Assembly: GCF_030433715.1 (NCBI RefSeq)
Contig: NZ_JAROCC010000002.1
Coordinates: 248,001-312,000, forward strand
Reading direction: 5' to 3'
Origin: Sporosarcina highlanderae
GTDB lineage: Bacteria; Bacillota; Bacilli; Bacillales_A; Planococcaceae
Length of the DNA stretch: 64,000 nt
Position numbers and translations under genes: made by a program. The notes under the pieces are model-generated. The model saw only the letters and a program-made list of their open reading frames with translations, made no database searches and was not told the DNA's origin. Below, in pieces: positions 25,392 to 35,039 of the stretch (position 1 is its first letter; every line of letters begins with the position of its first letter).

Positions 25392-27410
25392 CTAAACACT
25401 CCCTCTCATTTCTTCGTAAACTTCCCAAGGTAACTTATCCATGAGATGTCCTAAATAATGCGGTTCCAATTCTTGTCTAACGGTATGCCTCGCTTCATAT
25501 CGATTGATGGCGTATAAAGAAAACTCGGAAAACCTCGGAAGTTCTTTTGATGCAATGGTCTCAAAAATGTTGTCCTGCGCACTTTTGGGCAGAACGATAA
25601 AATCGATTATTTCCGCCATTGCCTTTCCCGGGTATGTTCTTAACACCCTGCCCCGACGTTGGATAAACTCTCTTGGATTAGATGTGCTAGAAAGGAAGTA
25701 CGCTGTTCTCGTACTAGGAACATCCACCCCTTCATCCAAGCACTTTATGGCGACGAGAACTTGTATGATACCTTTTGCAAAAGAATCCAAGATGTTGAAG
25801 CGGTCCTTGTTAGGTATTGTCGAATCAAATTGATGGACACGTAGACCTTGCTTAGAAAGCATGGAAGTAATCTCCTCTACTTGCCCAGGCGCGCAGTAAA
25901 CGAGCGAGTGGGATATCGTATCAATTCCTATATCCACCAACATAGAAAGCAACATGTCTTTCTTCTGGTTGGCTCGGCCAATAATAAGGCTTCTCTCTCT
26001 TTGGAGTCTTTCTATTACATCTCGAAAATCCTCATCAGAGTTATATAGAAAGATTATTCTATTTGTAAGACGTTCATATTTTTCCAGTTCTTCTTCATCT
26101 AAGTCAACTATGGCAGGCTTATATTTGTACTCCGTCAATGCTTTGTTTTGAATTGCTTCTTGCATTGTGTACTCATATACGGTTCCACCAAAGAATTTTT
26201 GGACATAGAAACTTCCCTCATCATCCCACCATCTGTCAGGAGTTGCGGATAACCCAATTTTAGATTCCAAGTTAGTTAATTTATTTTCCCTCAAATTTTT
26301 CACACCAAAATTATGGCATTCATCAGCAATCAACATAGCATTCTTACTTAAATTATCGATAAGGTCATTAAAATGAGCGCTGCCCGCTGTACGGTACGTA
26401 GTTATAATCGTATGGGAATCCGATAACCCTGCATTAAAATCTCGAATCTCCGTATGCAGCTTATTGATCCATGACTTTCGATTGCCATAACATAATGTAA
26501 TTTGGGGGATATCAAACTTATCACATTCGGCTTTCCATTGTTCAACTAAGTGAACGTAAGGAACAATAATGACTAAAAACAATCTACTTTTTTCCTTTTT
26601 ATATGCATTTGCTATTAAAAGGCTTGTTATTGTCTTTCCCGTCCCTGTGGCCATCTCTAATATTCCAGACCAGTTATTTTGCTTAATTATATTAATAGCC
26701 TTTTCTTGGTATTCTCTTGGTTTAGGTGTGACTATTTTGGGTGCTGGCATTGAATCTTTTCTATACTCTAGTAATTTTTTTTGTACCATTTCGGGAAATG
26801 GAATTACAGATAAGCCATCAGTTTTATTTAACCATAATCTATCAAAATCCAATGCCATATCGTAAATTCTATGACTATCAATCTCATTTTGAAAAACGTC
26901 AATTTTTTCAAAGTTATTTTTCACGCCGCCTATAGTTTCATTTGCAGAACCAGAAAATGCGACAATATTCTCATGTTCATCATAGAAGAGACCAAACTTC
27001 TCATGATAAAGACCCCCATTGTCTGTATATGCTATTTTGAATTCAATCTGTTTTTTATAAATAAGCCAAGCTAAAATATTTAGCGTATCGTCAGTAAGTG
27101 TTGTAAATGAAATTTCAATTTCCCTAAGAAGCGCCCTACTTACAACATCTTCTCTCGCTGCATACCCTTTTCGAATTGCATGCAAATCCTCCTCATTGAA
27201 GTGAGGATTGGCAATAATTCGTACCTTGCCCCCATTCAATAAAAAATGCTCCATTCCTTGCGCCAATACACTCAAACTACCACTAGAAAAATAACCCGCT
27301 GCTCTGTCGAATCTAATACTGTTTTTTAGACAAGGTTCATAAAAGTCTTTATATAATTGATATTGATCTGTCCTATATTTAAAAGCTAAATTAATCTTAT
27401 CTAAACCCAT
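25392..27410 (-). CDS. PLD-like nuclease / DEAH helicase fusion
   Basis: 672 residues. The N-terminal 200 residues are phospholipase-D-like, with one HKD-type motif (YHEKFGLF then GSANET). A superfamily 2 helicase follows: Walker A ATGTGKT, motif II DECH, motif III SATPD, then CLDEGVDVPS and the arginine finger QRRGRVLRT. PLD plus SF2 helicase proteins degrade or remodel DNA in several defence systems. It overlaps the upstream gene by 14 bases. Probable role: nuclease-translocase of the operon. Confidence 0.88.
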   Translation of the reverse strand: MGLDKINLAFKYRTDQYQLYKDFYEPCLKNSIRFDRAAGYFSSGSLSVLAQGMEHFLLNGGKVRIIANPHFNEEDLHAIRKGYAAREDVVSRALLREIEISFTTLTDDTLNILAWLIYKKQIEFKIAYTDNGGLYHEKFGLFYDEHENIVAFSGSANETIGGVKNNFEKIDVFQNEIDSHRIYDMALDFDRLWLNKTDGLSVIPFPEMVQKKLLEYRKDSMPAPKIVTPKPREYQEKAINIIKQNNWSGILEMATGTGKTITSLLIANAYKKEKSRLFLVIIVPYVHLVEQWKAECDKFDIPQITLCYGNRKSWINKLHTEIRDFNAGLSDSHTIITTYRTAGSAHFNDLIDNLSKNAMLIADECHNFGVKNLRENKLTNLESKIGLSATPDRWWDDEGSFYVQKFFGGTVYEYTMQEAIQNKALTEYKYKPAIVDLDEEELEKYERLTNRIIFLYNSDEDFRDVIERLQRERSLIIGRANQKKDMLLSMLVDIGIDTISHSLVYCAPGQVEEITSMLSKQGLRVHQFDSTIPNKDRFNILDSFAKGIIQVLVAIKCLDEGVDVPSTRTAYFLSSTSNPREFIQRRGRVLRTYPGKAMAEIIDFIVLPKSAQDNIFETIASKELPRFSEFSLYAINRYEARHTVRQELEPHYLGHLMDKLPWEVYEEMRGSV

Positions 27411-30381
27411 CTAATTCGCTCCCTTTAAAAGACATCCAGCCCAGTTCATCGATAGTGAACAAATCGCTGTCCCTTAACATGATTGGTAACTGAGAAGTAC
27501 TTCGAACTAATCCTGTTTCTATGATGAATTCCAAGCACTTGGACTGGTGAATTGCACCGCCATCATTCAGAAGAGTGTATACCAGCTCATCTAATGAACT
27601 GATGTTGGAACTAGATTTCACTAAAATTAGTTTATCGTATCGATAATCTCCATTAGCCCTTACATTCTTATAGCCTAACTCCAATCCAATGGTATGAATT
27701 AAATTATACGTCCACATATAGTTAATAATTGGAAGCTTTCTTCTATAGCCAAGAAGATTATTGATTACAAGGTACTCCCGATCTTTGAATTCCTTTTCCA
27801 AAAATGCTTGAACTGCTTCAAGAACAGACGATTCAAGCAACAACTTATCTCGTCTCAATAGATCCTCCGTATCAATTGGGACATATAATCTTTTTTGCAA
27901 GACTAAAGATGTTAATTGTCCGATCGATGCCAGCGAATAGCCTAATTCTCCAAGGAAATCACTTATTTCTTGCCTCGAAGTCACTTCAGTGAATCGAGAA
28001 AGAAGTGCTTCTTCTGCAGAAGTAATTTTAGAATCTTCACGATAAAGAAATACGGTATGTCCTTTAATTTCGGGAAACAACTTTTTCAACAAATTCCCGA
28101 GTACATAATCGCTGTTGATTTCATGTTTATTAAGAAAAATAGACATGGAAGTATCAAACTGAAACTCAGTATATAGCTTTACAGATGTTGAATAACCTTC
28201 ATACATGAATGCGTCTAAAAATTTTCTCATCTCAATTAGCTCGGAACCGTCAAAATCAAACGAATTCATCAACTTCACAATTCCATCATCCCATTGAATA
28301 AATTTATGAGACTTCGATATTAATAAATCCAATTTATATTGCTTCCACTTTAAATTTTCTGCTATTTTATCCCGCGTAGTTTCATTTTTGTTTTTTTCTA
28401 AATATGTTTCAAGAATATCCTCAATAGACCTCTTTTCAGTACCTTGTTTATAGATATTTAACGTATTGCCTTTTCCAATTTCAAAATCGTCTTCAAAAAG
28501 ATATTTTACAAGTGAGTAGAGATGTAATTTACTGTACACTCCAATTTGATTTACGGAATCCTCAAACTGAAGAAAGACTTGTTCGATATTAATTTGGTCC
28601 TGTTCACTTAAGGCGCCTACAATATAATTGTAAATCTCATCCCATAAACTATCTTCTAGAATTGTTTGGTCGACCTTTTTATATGTCTTAGGATCGACCA
28701 AAATTACATTTTCAAGATCCCGAATTCTAGAATCTATATTTCGAAAAGATCCTTCAAACTTTTCTCCAAAAAGATCTTTGGCAATATAATTTAATTTTTT
28801 CATCCCTTCCTCGTCTATCAAGATTGGTTCTTTAAGATAGTCTTCAAAGATGATTTCTAATTTCTTGGTAATCGTAATTCTCGAGCCGCTAATAAACTTG
28901 CCATATTTCTTATAACCCAGCATGGTTAGTGTCAATTTTACAATTTCCTCCAAGAACTCCTCATTTCTACTATTAGAAATAATTCTTTGAATAACCGCTT
29001 GAAAATCTTCAAATAAAACCAGTCCATTTACCCAATCGGAATTAGAAAAAACCTTTTCCAATAGTGCACTCTCCTCCGGAGTGAAGTATTGCTTTAGCCG
29101 CGGGTAGTAAATTAGACCTCCAGGTATTTTGTTTAATATTTCGAGCAAAAATTGATTATTCCCTGACAGATAATTCTTAACTCTGTCCTCCGCAATACCG
29201 AATTTACAGGATTTCAAGAGCAGTATTGTCTGCGGGTAGCCAATGGTGCGTACTTGCTCCATAATTTTCATTTCTGCTTTTACCACAATTTGGCGTACTC
29301 TTTCTCGAGTAACACCCATGATGTTACCGATTACCTCAAACGTTTTCGATGGGTCGGCACGATATGTAAAGGCAGTCAATTCGTTTTCATTTAATGCGAC
29401 CTTTAACGTATTTGCTATAGTGTCCAATGATTGTATAGGCATTAAGCGTGATAGGAAAACTTTTCTCTTTTCTTGCGCAAGACAATTCACTTCACTTATA
29501 TTCATTTGTTTAATATCTAATGGTGTATCTGTTAAATCAACATTCAAAACTTCGGCTACCGCTTCTATTGACAAACTTTCAAGTACGTTATATATCTGAT
29601 GTGTTCTAATGTCCATTTTAAGAAGTGCTTCTTCTTCACTGTCAAATGTTTTTGCTATCATAACGGTAATATCTAATAGTCCATTTACCTTAGAAATTAA
29701 AGAATGTCGGATGCTGCGGTAATACGTTAATTCAAATGTGCTGATTACCTCCTTGTTCAGCTCAAATAATCCTATATACCCATTAGCATTGCAAAAGTCC
29801 AGAAGTCTATTGAATTTCCTATCGCTCAAAAAATCTTTTATCAACAAAGGAGTATGAACTTTTATGGTAGATAGCGGAAACGGTTTTCTACTTTCTGTAA
29901 CAATTTGACTCCTATCATCATTGCTTTGATAATCCATTTCTTTATTAAATAGAAATCCTGCAGCTATGAACGCATTAATGACTGAACTTAAATCTATACT
30001 CTTATTCAAATGAATAAAACCTTCCAATGGAACTAAGTGAAAAAACGTATCATCTTTTACATCAAATTTGGCGATAAAACCACCTAAACCTAATAAATCA
30101 AAGTTTACTTCTTTAAAGAGCTTGCCGGGCACTGTCGATATAATCCAATGCGAGTACTTATTTGATATACGGGGGAAGTAATTATGATTAGCTTCCGCAG
30201 TCACACGTATCCCCCTCAATGTTAATTCCTCTATACAAAGGAAGAAACCACCCCTGTTACTTATGTATAGATCCCTTAATTCTTTTAACGGATCTTGACT
30301 CTTAACCAATTCCATAATTTGAGGACTTTGAATAGCCTCTATCTCAGTAATATGAAGAGGATAGACCAGTGCAGTATTCAT
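27397..30381 (-). CDS. Large protein with sigma-70 region-4-like helix-turn-helix
   Basis: About 994 residues, first gene of the operon. Around residues 340-380 is a clear sigma-70 region 4 signature: FEVIGNIMGVTRERVRQI and KAEMKIMEQV, which contacts -35 DNA in sigma factors. No sigma region 2 is seen, so it is not a regular sigma factor. The rest is helical, with several winged-helix-like stretches, and is unassigned. ATG 30381 has GGGTG nine bases upstream; GTG 30393 or ATG 30390 are alternatives. It may recognise DNA or RNA polymerase and recruit the helicase and SMC subunits; this is inference. Confidence 0.75.
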   Translation of the reverse strand: MNTALVYPLHITEIEAIQSPQIMELVKSQDPLKELRDLYISNRGGFFLCIEELTLRGIRVTAEANHNYFPRISNKYSHWIISTVPGKLFKEVNFDLLGLGGFIAKFDVKDDTFFHLVPLEGFIHLNKSIDLSSVINAFIAAGFLFNKEMDYQSNDDRSQIVTESRKPFPLSTIKVHTPLLIKDFLSDRKFNRLLDFCNANGYIGLFELNKEVISTFELTYYRSIRHSLISKVNGLLDITVMIAKTFDSEEEALLKMDIRTHQIYNVLESLSIEAVAEVLNVDLTDTPLDIKQMNISEVNCLAQEKRKVFLSRLMPIQSLDTIANTLKVALNENELTAFTYRADPSKTFEVIGNIMGVTRERVRQIVVKAEMKIMEQVRTIGYPQTILLLKSCKFGIAEDRVKNYLSGNNQFLLEILNKIPGGLIYYPRLKQYFTPEESALLEKVFSNSDWVNGLVLFEDFQAVIQRIISNSRNEEFLEEIVKLTLTMLGYKKYGKFISGSRITITKKLEIIFEDYLKEPILIDEEGMKKLNYIAKDLFGEKFEGSFRNIDSRIRDLENVILVDPKTYKKVDQTILEDSLWDEIYNYIVGALSEQDQINIEQVFLQFEDSVNQIGVYSKLHLYSLVKYLFEDDFEIGKGNTLNIYKQGTEKRSIEDILETYLEKNKNETTRDKIAENLKWKQYKLDLLISKSHKFIQWDDGIVKLMNSFDFDGSELIEMRKFLDAFMYEGYSTSVKLYTEFQFDTSMSIFLNKHEINSDYVLGNLLKKLFPEIKGHTVFLYREDSKITSAEEALLSRFTEVTSRQEISDFLGELGYSLASIGQLTSLVLQKRLYVPIDTEDLLRRDKLLLESSVLEAVQAFLEKEFKDREYLVINNLLGYRRKLPIINYMWTYNLIHTIGLELGYKNVRANGDYRYDKLILVKSSSNISSLDELVYTLLNDGGAIHQSKCLEFIIETGLVRSTSQLPIMLRDSDLFTIDELGWMSFKGSELDGFR

Positions 30382-30424
30382 ATTAATCATCACCCAATCT
30401 CTAATTTTCTTATCAAAAATTAAA

Positions 30425-30456
30425 GCACGTCTATCCTTAGGATACCTGATTCTGTA
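30425..30456 (-). promoter_or_regulatory. Candidate promoter and palindrome of the five-gene operon
   Basis: Minus strand TTGATC, 16-base spacer, TATCCT. The -10 lies in a perfect palindrome TATCCT-T-AGGATA at about 30434-30446, a possible site for autoregulation. Moderate match only. Confidence 0.4.
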
Positions 30457-30526
30457 AATAGATCAATTACTATTTTAACAGTTGAAAAAATTCCGATATA
30501 TCTTTTATACCATGTTGGATAAAAAA

Positions 30527-30560
30527 AGGGCTGTTCAATTAGTTGAACAGTCCTTTTTAC
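30527..30560 (-). terminator. Terminator of the DUF3427 helicase unit
   Basis: AGGACTGTTCAA/TTGAACAGCCCT stem with TTTTTTT on the minus strand. Confidence 0.85.
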
Positions 30561-30573
30561 TGTGAAGTAAGTT

Positions 30574-33468
30574 TTATTCCTTAATTAGATAATGATATAG
30601 CTTTCCCTCAACAGCTTGCTCCATCACCATGTTCATATGAACGACGGGAAGGTCTCTGCTGTTTTTATCCTTCATTCTGTCCTCTTCTACACTTGCCTTA
30701 TCAGGAAACCCCTTACCCAAGTAGTAGAAATCCGTACCTTCATCATCATCTTTTTTAATGAAAATATGAATGTCATAGCCTTGTTCATCGGCATGAATAA
30801 CCCGCTGAACTTCTTGGGATTGGATTGTTCTGTTGCTACGGGTATACCACTTGAAAAGTTCAGGGCTAAGGAATTCGTCTCCATAATCGACACTTGACTC
30901 CACATTGTCATGTTTGTGATAGGTTACAAAGATAGGACAGGTACCGTGTTTCGGTTTATACCCATACATTGTTGAACTCTCATCAGCATCCCAATTCAAA
31001 AGTTTACAAGCGTCTTTTCTTGAATACTTTTCATACAAAGTAAGGGGCCTATCACATTGATAACGTTCCGATCTTGCCTTTGCACTCTTAACCACATCAT
31101 TAACCAAACTTAAGAAGTACGGATTATCCTTGATACTTCTTTGGATTAAATCATTAAACCGATATCCATTGTTATCATCAAATTCAATAATTGAAAGGTC
31201 ACCATATTTCTTTTTATTATTCTGTGTGAAGAATGACAAATTGAAAATCCGTTGTACGGATATAATTGTGTCGCTGTCTACGCGACAACCACGGGCTGAC
31301 AAGTGTTCTAAATACTCATCTTTAGAAAGATGTTCATTGTTTATTAACAACTCTAACAAGATAACCTCATGCTTTCTCTTTCCATTTAGAATTTCCATGG
31401 AGAGCATTGTTAGCACTTTGTCCTCGTAGATAGTCAGAGTTGGCGTATCCTCCCTCATTTTCAAAAGGAATTGGTAGTAATTAGAATGTTTTTCTGCAAT
31501 TACTACAGGGTCAATTGAATGGTTCTCTATATAATCGATTAAATAGGGAATGCGCCCAATTTTATTTTTCAGTTCAAAATAAGCATCCCTTAGAATCTTT
31601 AATGCCGTTAGATTACTACTATTAATCGAACTAAAGATTCTTTTCTTAGCAATCTCTTCAAAGTTAACCGTTGAAACCCCTTTAATAAAACTCGTGTCCT
31701 TTGTTCGACGACGGATATTGTCTTTATTTAATGAACGATCTCCAGAAAGAGCAATAGGAATCAGATAGTTATTTGTGTAGTTACCTATGAAATCAATAAT
31801 TGTCACATAATCTTTGGATGCATGTTTCCGCAAACCTCTACCCAATTGTTGTATGAAGATAATACTGGACTGGGTCTGTCTCAGCATTACTACCTGATTA
31901 ATACTTGGAATATCAATTCCTTCGTTAAATATATCAACAGTAAGAATATAATCTAACAACCCATTTTCCAATTGGGTCACTCGGCGTTCCCGCTCTTGCT
32001 GCGAATCATCACCCGTTAATGCTACTGTTCGAAGTCCACGTGCATTTAATACATTGGAGAGTTTTTCTGCCTCGTCTTTTCTGCTGCAGAACATTAATCC
32101 CTTAAGTGAATTTCCGGAATACCCGTAATAAGTAATCTTATCAATGAGATGGCTAACCCTTTCTTCAGTAACTAATTTTGAAAGAACAGTAGTATCATCG
32201 ATTACTTCTCCATCTACCTCAATATCTGTCACACCGAAATAATGAAATGGACAAAGCATATCCTCTTCAAGTGCTTCTTGAAGACGTATTTCATAAGCTA
32301 CATTGTAATTAAAAAGCTCATAGATGTTAAAGTCATCTGTCCGTTCAGGAGTAGCTGTCATTCCCATTAAAAACTTTGGTTTGAAGTATTCTATTACTCT
32401 TAAATAGGATGCTGCCCCAGCTTTATGTACTTCATCAATAAGGATATAATCAAAATCCTCAGGATCAAACATCTGTAGGTTTTCTGGTTTTGATAATGTT
32501 TGGATGCTTGCAAAGACGTATCTTTTATCCAATTCTTTGCTCGATCCAACGTACATTCCAAATTCCTCTTCTATTCCACCGAGTATCCTCTTGAAGTCTT
32601 CTTTAGCCTTTTTCAATATTTGTTCTCTGTGAACGATAAAAAGCATTCTTTTTGGTTGATAAGACCTTACATCAAATGCAGATAAATAAGTCTTTCCAGT
32701 CCCGGTAGCCGAGATTACTAATCCTCTTTCATTTCCTGCATCTCGAACAGCTTGGATCTGAGTTAAAGCGGCTATTTGCATTTTATTCGGGGTGATTTCC
32801 AATGCCTCTTTAATCGCATTGGGGTTATAATTCGATGGCATTTCAATAACTTGCTCCGCCAAACTAGTATCGACATTCTTTTCATACTCTTTTTCATAGT
32901 TATTAATCCAGTCTTCCGTTAATAAAAATGAGTCCTTCCAAACATCCTCAAACTGGTTTTTAAAATGAGCAACTATTTCCCCGTTTTCATGTGATGTTAG
33001 TTTAACATTCCATTCATAATTGACTTTCAGTGCATGTGCAGTGAGATTTGAACTTCCGACTATCAGGGAATAATGTGTTTTTTGTTTAAAAATATACCCT
33101 TTTGAATGAAAACCTTTTAAATCAGTAAGACGAACTTCTACATTCGTTAATTTCAAAAGCTCCCTAAATACTTTGGGTTGATTAAAATATAAATAAGTAG
33201 AGGTTAATATCCTGCCACTAACCCCTTTTTCCTTAAGGTCTAAAAGTACAGATTTTAATGTTGCAAGTCCACTTTCCGTAATAAAGGCAACAGAGAATAG
33301 AAAATCTTCACTTGTTTCAAGTTCATCTTGAAGAGTATTTAGAACTGCACTGTTTTTGTCGCTATTATTAATAAGTAATTCTGGTTTAAAACTACCTAAA
33401 TTACTTTCATCCTTATCAATAAAACCTTCGTGCAATGAAGCACGCAGGTTACGAACAAAACTCTCCAT
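30574..33468 (-). CDS. PLD-DEAH helicase with DUF3427 C-terminus
   Basis: 964 residues. The PLD-like N-terminus has HSKGYIFK and GSSNLT (about 125-150). The SF2 helicase core has SATGTGKT, IDEVHKAG (DEVH), GMTATPER, FNEGIDIPS and QQLGRGLRK. The C-terminal third, with KHGTCPIFVTYHK and FYYLGKG, matches the DUF3427 region of such helicases. These are frequent in defence islands and often sit next to a MutT-like gene, as here (15 bases from it). Probably a DNA-degrading anti-phage effector; the mechanism is unknown. Confidence 0.88.
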   Translation of the reverse strand: MESFVRNLRASLHEGFIDKDESNLGSFKPELLINNSDKNSAVLNTLQDELETSEDFLFSVAFITESGLATLKSVLLDLKEKGVSGRILTSTYLYFNQPKVFRELLKLTNVEVRLTDLKGFHSKGYIFKQKTHYSLIVGSSNLTAHALKVNYEWNVKLTSHENGEIVAHFKNQFEDVWKDSFLLTEDWINNYEKEYEKNVDTSLAEQVIEMPSNYNPNAIKEALEITPNKMQIAALTQIQAVRDAGNERGLVISATGTGKTYLSAFDVRSYQPKRMLFIVHREQILKKAKEDFKRILGGIEEEFGMYVGSSKELDKRYVFASIQTLSKPENLQMFDPEDFDYILIDEVHKAGAASYLRVIEYFKPKFLMGMTATPERTDDFNIYELFNYNVAYEIRLQEALEEDMLCPFHYFGVTDIEVDGEVIDDTTVLSKLVTEERVSHLIDKITYYGYSGNSLKGLMFCSRKDEAEKLSNVLNARGLRTVALTGDDSQQERERRVTQLENGLLDYILTVDIFNEGIDIPSINQVVMLRQTQSSIIFIQQLGRGLRKHASKDYVTIIDFIGNYTNNYLIPIALSGDRSLNKDNIRRRTKDTSFIKGVSTVNFEEIAKKRIFSSINSSNLTALKILRDAYFELKNKIGRIPYLIDYIENHSIDPVVIAEKHSNYYQFLLKMREDTPTLTIYEDKVLTMLSMEILNGKRKHEVILLELLINNEHLSKDEYLEHLSARGCRVDSDTIISVQRIFNLSFFTQNNKKKYGDLSIIEFDDNNGYRFNDLIQRSIKDNPYFLSLVNDVVKSAKARSERYQCDRPLTLYEKYSRKDACKLLNWDADESSTMYGYKPKHGTCPIFVTYHKHDNVESSVDYGDEFLSPELFKWYTRSNRTIQSQEVQRVIHADEQGYDIHIFIKKDDDEGTDFYYLGKGFPDKASVEEDRMKDKNSRDLPVVHMNMVMEQAVEGKLYHYLIKE

Positions 33469-33483
33469 TAAATCACCACATCC

Positions 33484-33888
33484 CTATATTTTATGGCTTT
33501 GTTTTGACAACTTCTCTATTGCAGGTATATCTGCGGGGGCCCAATTTAAAGAATATAGCTTGTCTTTTGGTACCCATTTTAATTCTGCATGTTCACTTAC
33601 CTTAGGTACTCCTTCAATGACCTTAGCCATAAAGGTTTCAAGTCTCACAACTACTTTTTCATACTCATACGTTGTATCCTCAACAGGACTAAAAACTTCA
33701 ATCACGCATCCTAATTCTTCAAGAATTTCTCGTTTTAGTGCTTCTTGTTTTGTTTCTCCTGCTTCAATCTTACCGCCTGGAAACTCCCAGTAATTCGCTA
33801 ACGACATTTCCGGTCCTCTTAGAGCTGCTAAGATCTGCCCTTCTTTATTTTCTATAACTGCCCCAACTACATGAACTGCCTTCTTCAT
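33484..33888 (-). CDS. MutT-type Nudix pyrophosphohydrolase
   Basis: 134 residues. The Nudix box is GGKIEAGE then KREILEELG, the exact canonical GX5EX7REUXEEXGU spacing. N-terminal VVGAVIENKEGQILAALR and EFPGG are typical of the CTP/8-oxo-dGTP MutT group. ATG 33888 follows AGGTG; a GTG nine bases before is less likely. It leads the transcript of the DUF3427 helicase, with a TATAAT -10 about 50 bases upstream. In this pair the enzyme may clear modified or toxic nucleotides, which is inference. Confidence 0.88.
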   Translation of the reverse strand: MKKAVHVVGAVIENKEGQILAALRGPEMSLANYWEFPGGKIEAGETKQEALKREILEELGCVIEVFSPVEDTTYEYEKVVVRLETFMAKVIEGVPKVSEHAELKWVPKDKLYSLNWAPADIPAIEKLSKQSHKI

Positions 33889-34126
33889 TTTCTTCACCTA
33901 TTCTTCTTTTTCTTAAGTTCATTATAACACCCTTTTTGTAAACAATTTAGTCGGGTGTCAAAAGATTCACTTTCCTTTAGAATAGATTGTCTCCTGACGT
34001 CAAAAATCTAATTTTAATCCAATTTGGGTTTCCTTTTTGCGAAGCATGTTAGGAATACTTTTTCCACATAGTTTTATCCGAATTGGATACGCTAACTATA
34101 CATTTTATAGGGAGTGATTTTGATTG

Positions 34127-34273
34127 ATGCCAGAACGCGAACCGCTTGCTCAGTTGAATGATGAGCAGATGAAGGCTTTGAATGCTATGGAAAAAGAGTT
34201 GGGTGTGACGTTGGTTGCTTATGAAGGTTTGTTTGATGATTCGAAAGATCAGATTGTTGAATCGGATGTTTGA
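34127..34273 (+). CDS. Small acidic protein (48 aa)
   Basis: Reads MPEREPLAQLNDEQMKALNAMEK start-to-middle pattern (Asn-Asp-Glu-Gln helix), then GVTLVAYEG and an acidic end ESDV. GGGAG precedes, closer to a TTG at 34124 than to the ATG. It has its own terminator. No family recognised; composition suggests a soluble helical protein. Confidence 0.6.
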   Translation: MPEREPLAQLNDEQMKALNAMEKELGVTLVAYEGLFDDSKDQIVESDV

Positions 34274-34295
34274 GTGTAGATAAGTTCTACTTAGT

Positions 34296-34347
34296 AAAGG
34301 ATAGATGCAAGCGGGATAATTCTGCTTATATCTGTCCTTTTCTAATT
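34296..34347 (+). terminator. Terminator of the 48-residue gene
   Basis: AAAGGATAGAT/ATCTGTCCTTT stem with an AAGC/GCTT inner helix and TTTTC tail. Confidence 0.7.
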
Positions 34348-34403
34348 TATTTCATAATAAAATATTCATTGCTATAATGGAGAAAATCGTGGGAGGAGAT
34401 TAA

Positions 34404-34958
34404 ATGGCAGCGACAGGGTCTAAGCGGCGATTTACAATTATGGACATAAGTGGTTGGGACGGTCGCTGGGAATTGATTGATGGTGTTCCATATAATATGA
34501 CGCCTGCTCCTTCTACAGCGCATCAACTGATAGTCGGTGAATTGCTCTTTGCATTGCGAAGCCATCTTGGAAATAGTGGTTGTTCTATCTTTGTTGCTCC
34601 TTTTGACGTACAGCTCGATAATAATGATAAGTATACTGTCGTGCAACCGGATATTTCTGTTTTCTGCAATAAGCAGAACCTTTATCCAAACGGGGCAATT
34701 GGTGCAGCCGATTTAATTGTAGAAGTCTTGTCCCCTTCAACTGCTTTGAAAGACCGCAGGGAGAAATTCACATTATATGAGCGATCGGATGTCAAGGAAT
34801 ACTGGATTGTAGATCATCTAAATCATACGATTGAGGTATATGGCCTTTCAGAAGAACGTTATAGTAGACGTCAGGTATTTGGTATGGATGATACGTTACA
34901 TTCTAACATATTCCCTGAGCTGTTGATTGAGATGAAAAACATTTTACAAGGCCAATGA
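34404..34958 (+). CDS. Uma2 family endonuclease (DUF820)
   Basis: 184 residues. The PD-(D/E)xK core is visible: E in WELIDGVPY, VQPDISVFC, LIVEVLSPST and REKFTLYER, followed by KEYWIVD. These are restriction-endonuclease-fold proteins, very numerous in cyanobacteria and scattered in Bacillota, of uncertain biological role. GGGAGG lies before the ATG. Monocistronic with a terminator. Its location beside the defence region may be functional or chance. Confidence 0.85.
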   Translation: MAATGSKRRFTIMDISGWDGRWELIDGVPYNMTPAPSTAHQLIVGELLFALRSHLGNSGCSIFVAPFDVQLDNNDKYTVVQPDISVFCNKQNLYPNGAIGAADLIVEVLSPSTALKDRREKFTLYERSDVKEYWIVDHLNHTIEVYGLSEERYSRRQVFGMDDTLHSNIFPELLIEMKNILQGQ

Positions 34959-34960
34959 GT

Positions 34961-34989
34961 GGGCTACCTAAGGGTAGTCTTTTTGTTAG
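34961..34989 (+). terminator. Terminator of the Uma2 gene
   Basis: GGCTACC-TAAG-GGTAGTC followed by TTTTTG. Confidence 0.75.
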
Positions 34990-35039
34990 TTCGTCTTCAA
35001 TACACGGTTTTACAAAAACAACAGTGCTCCTCCGATTTT

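Noticed and set aside
30483..30511. Plus-strand TTGAAA-17-TTATAC promoter before a terminator
   Set aside because: It would make a transcript of only about 40 bases; AT-rich sequence gives such matches by chance.
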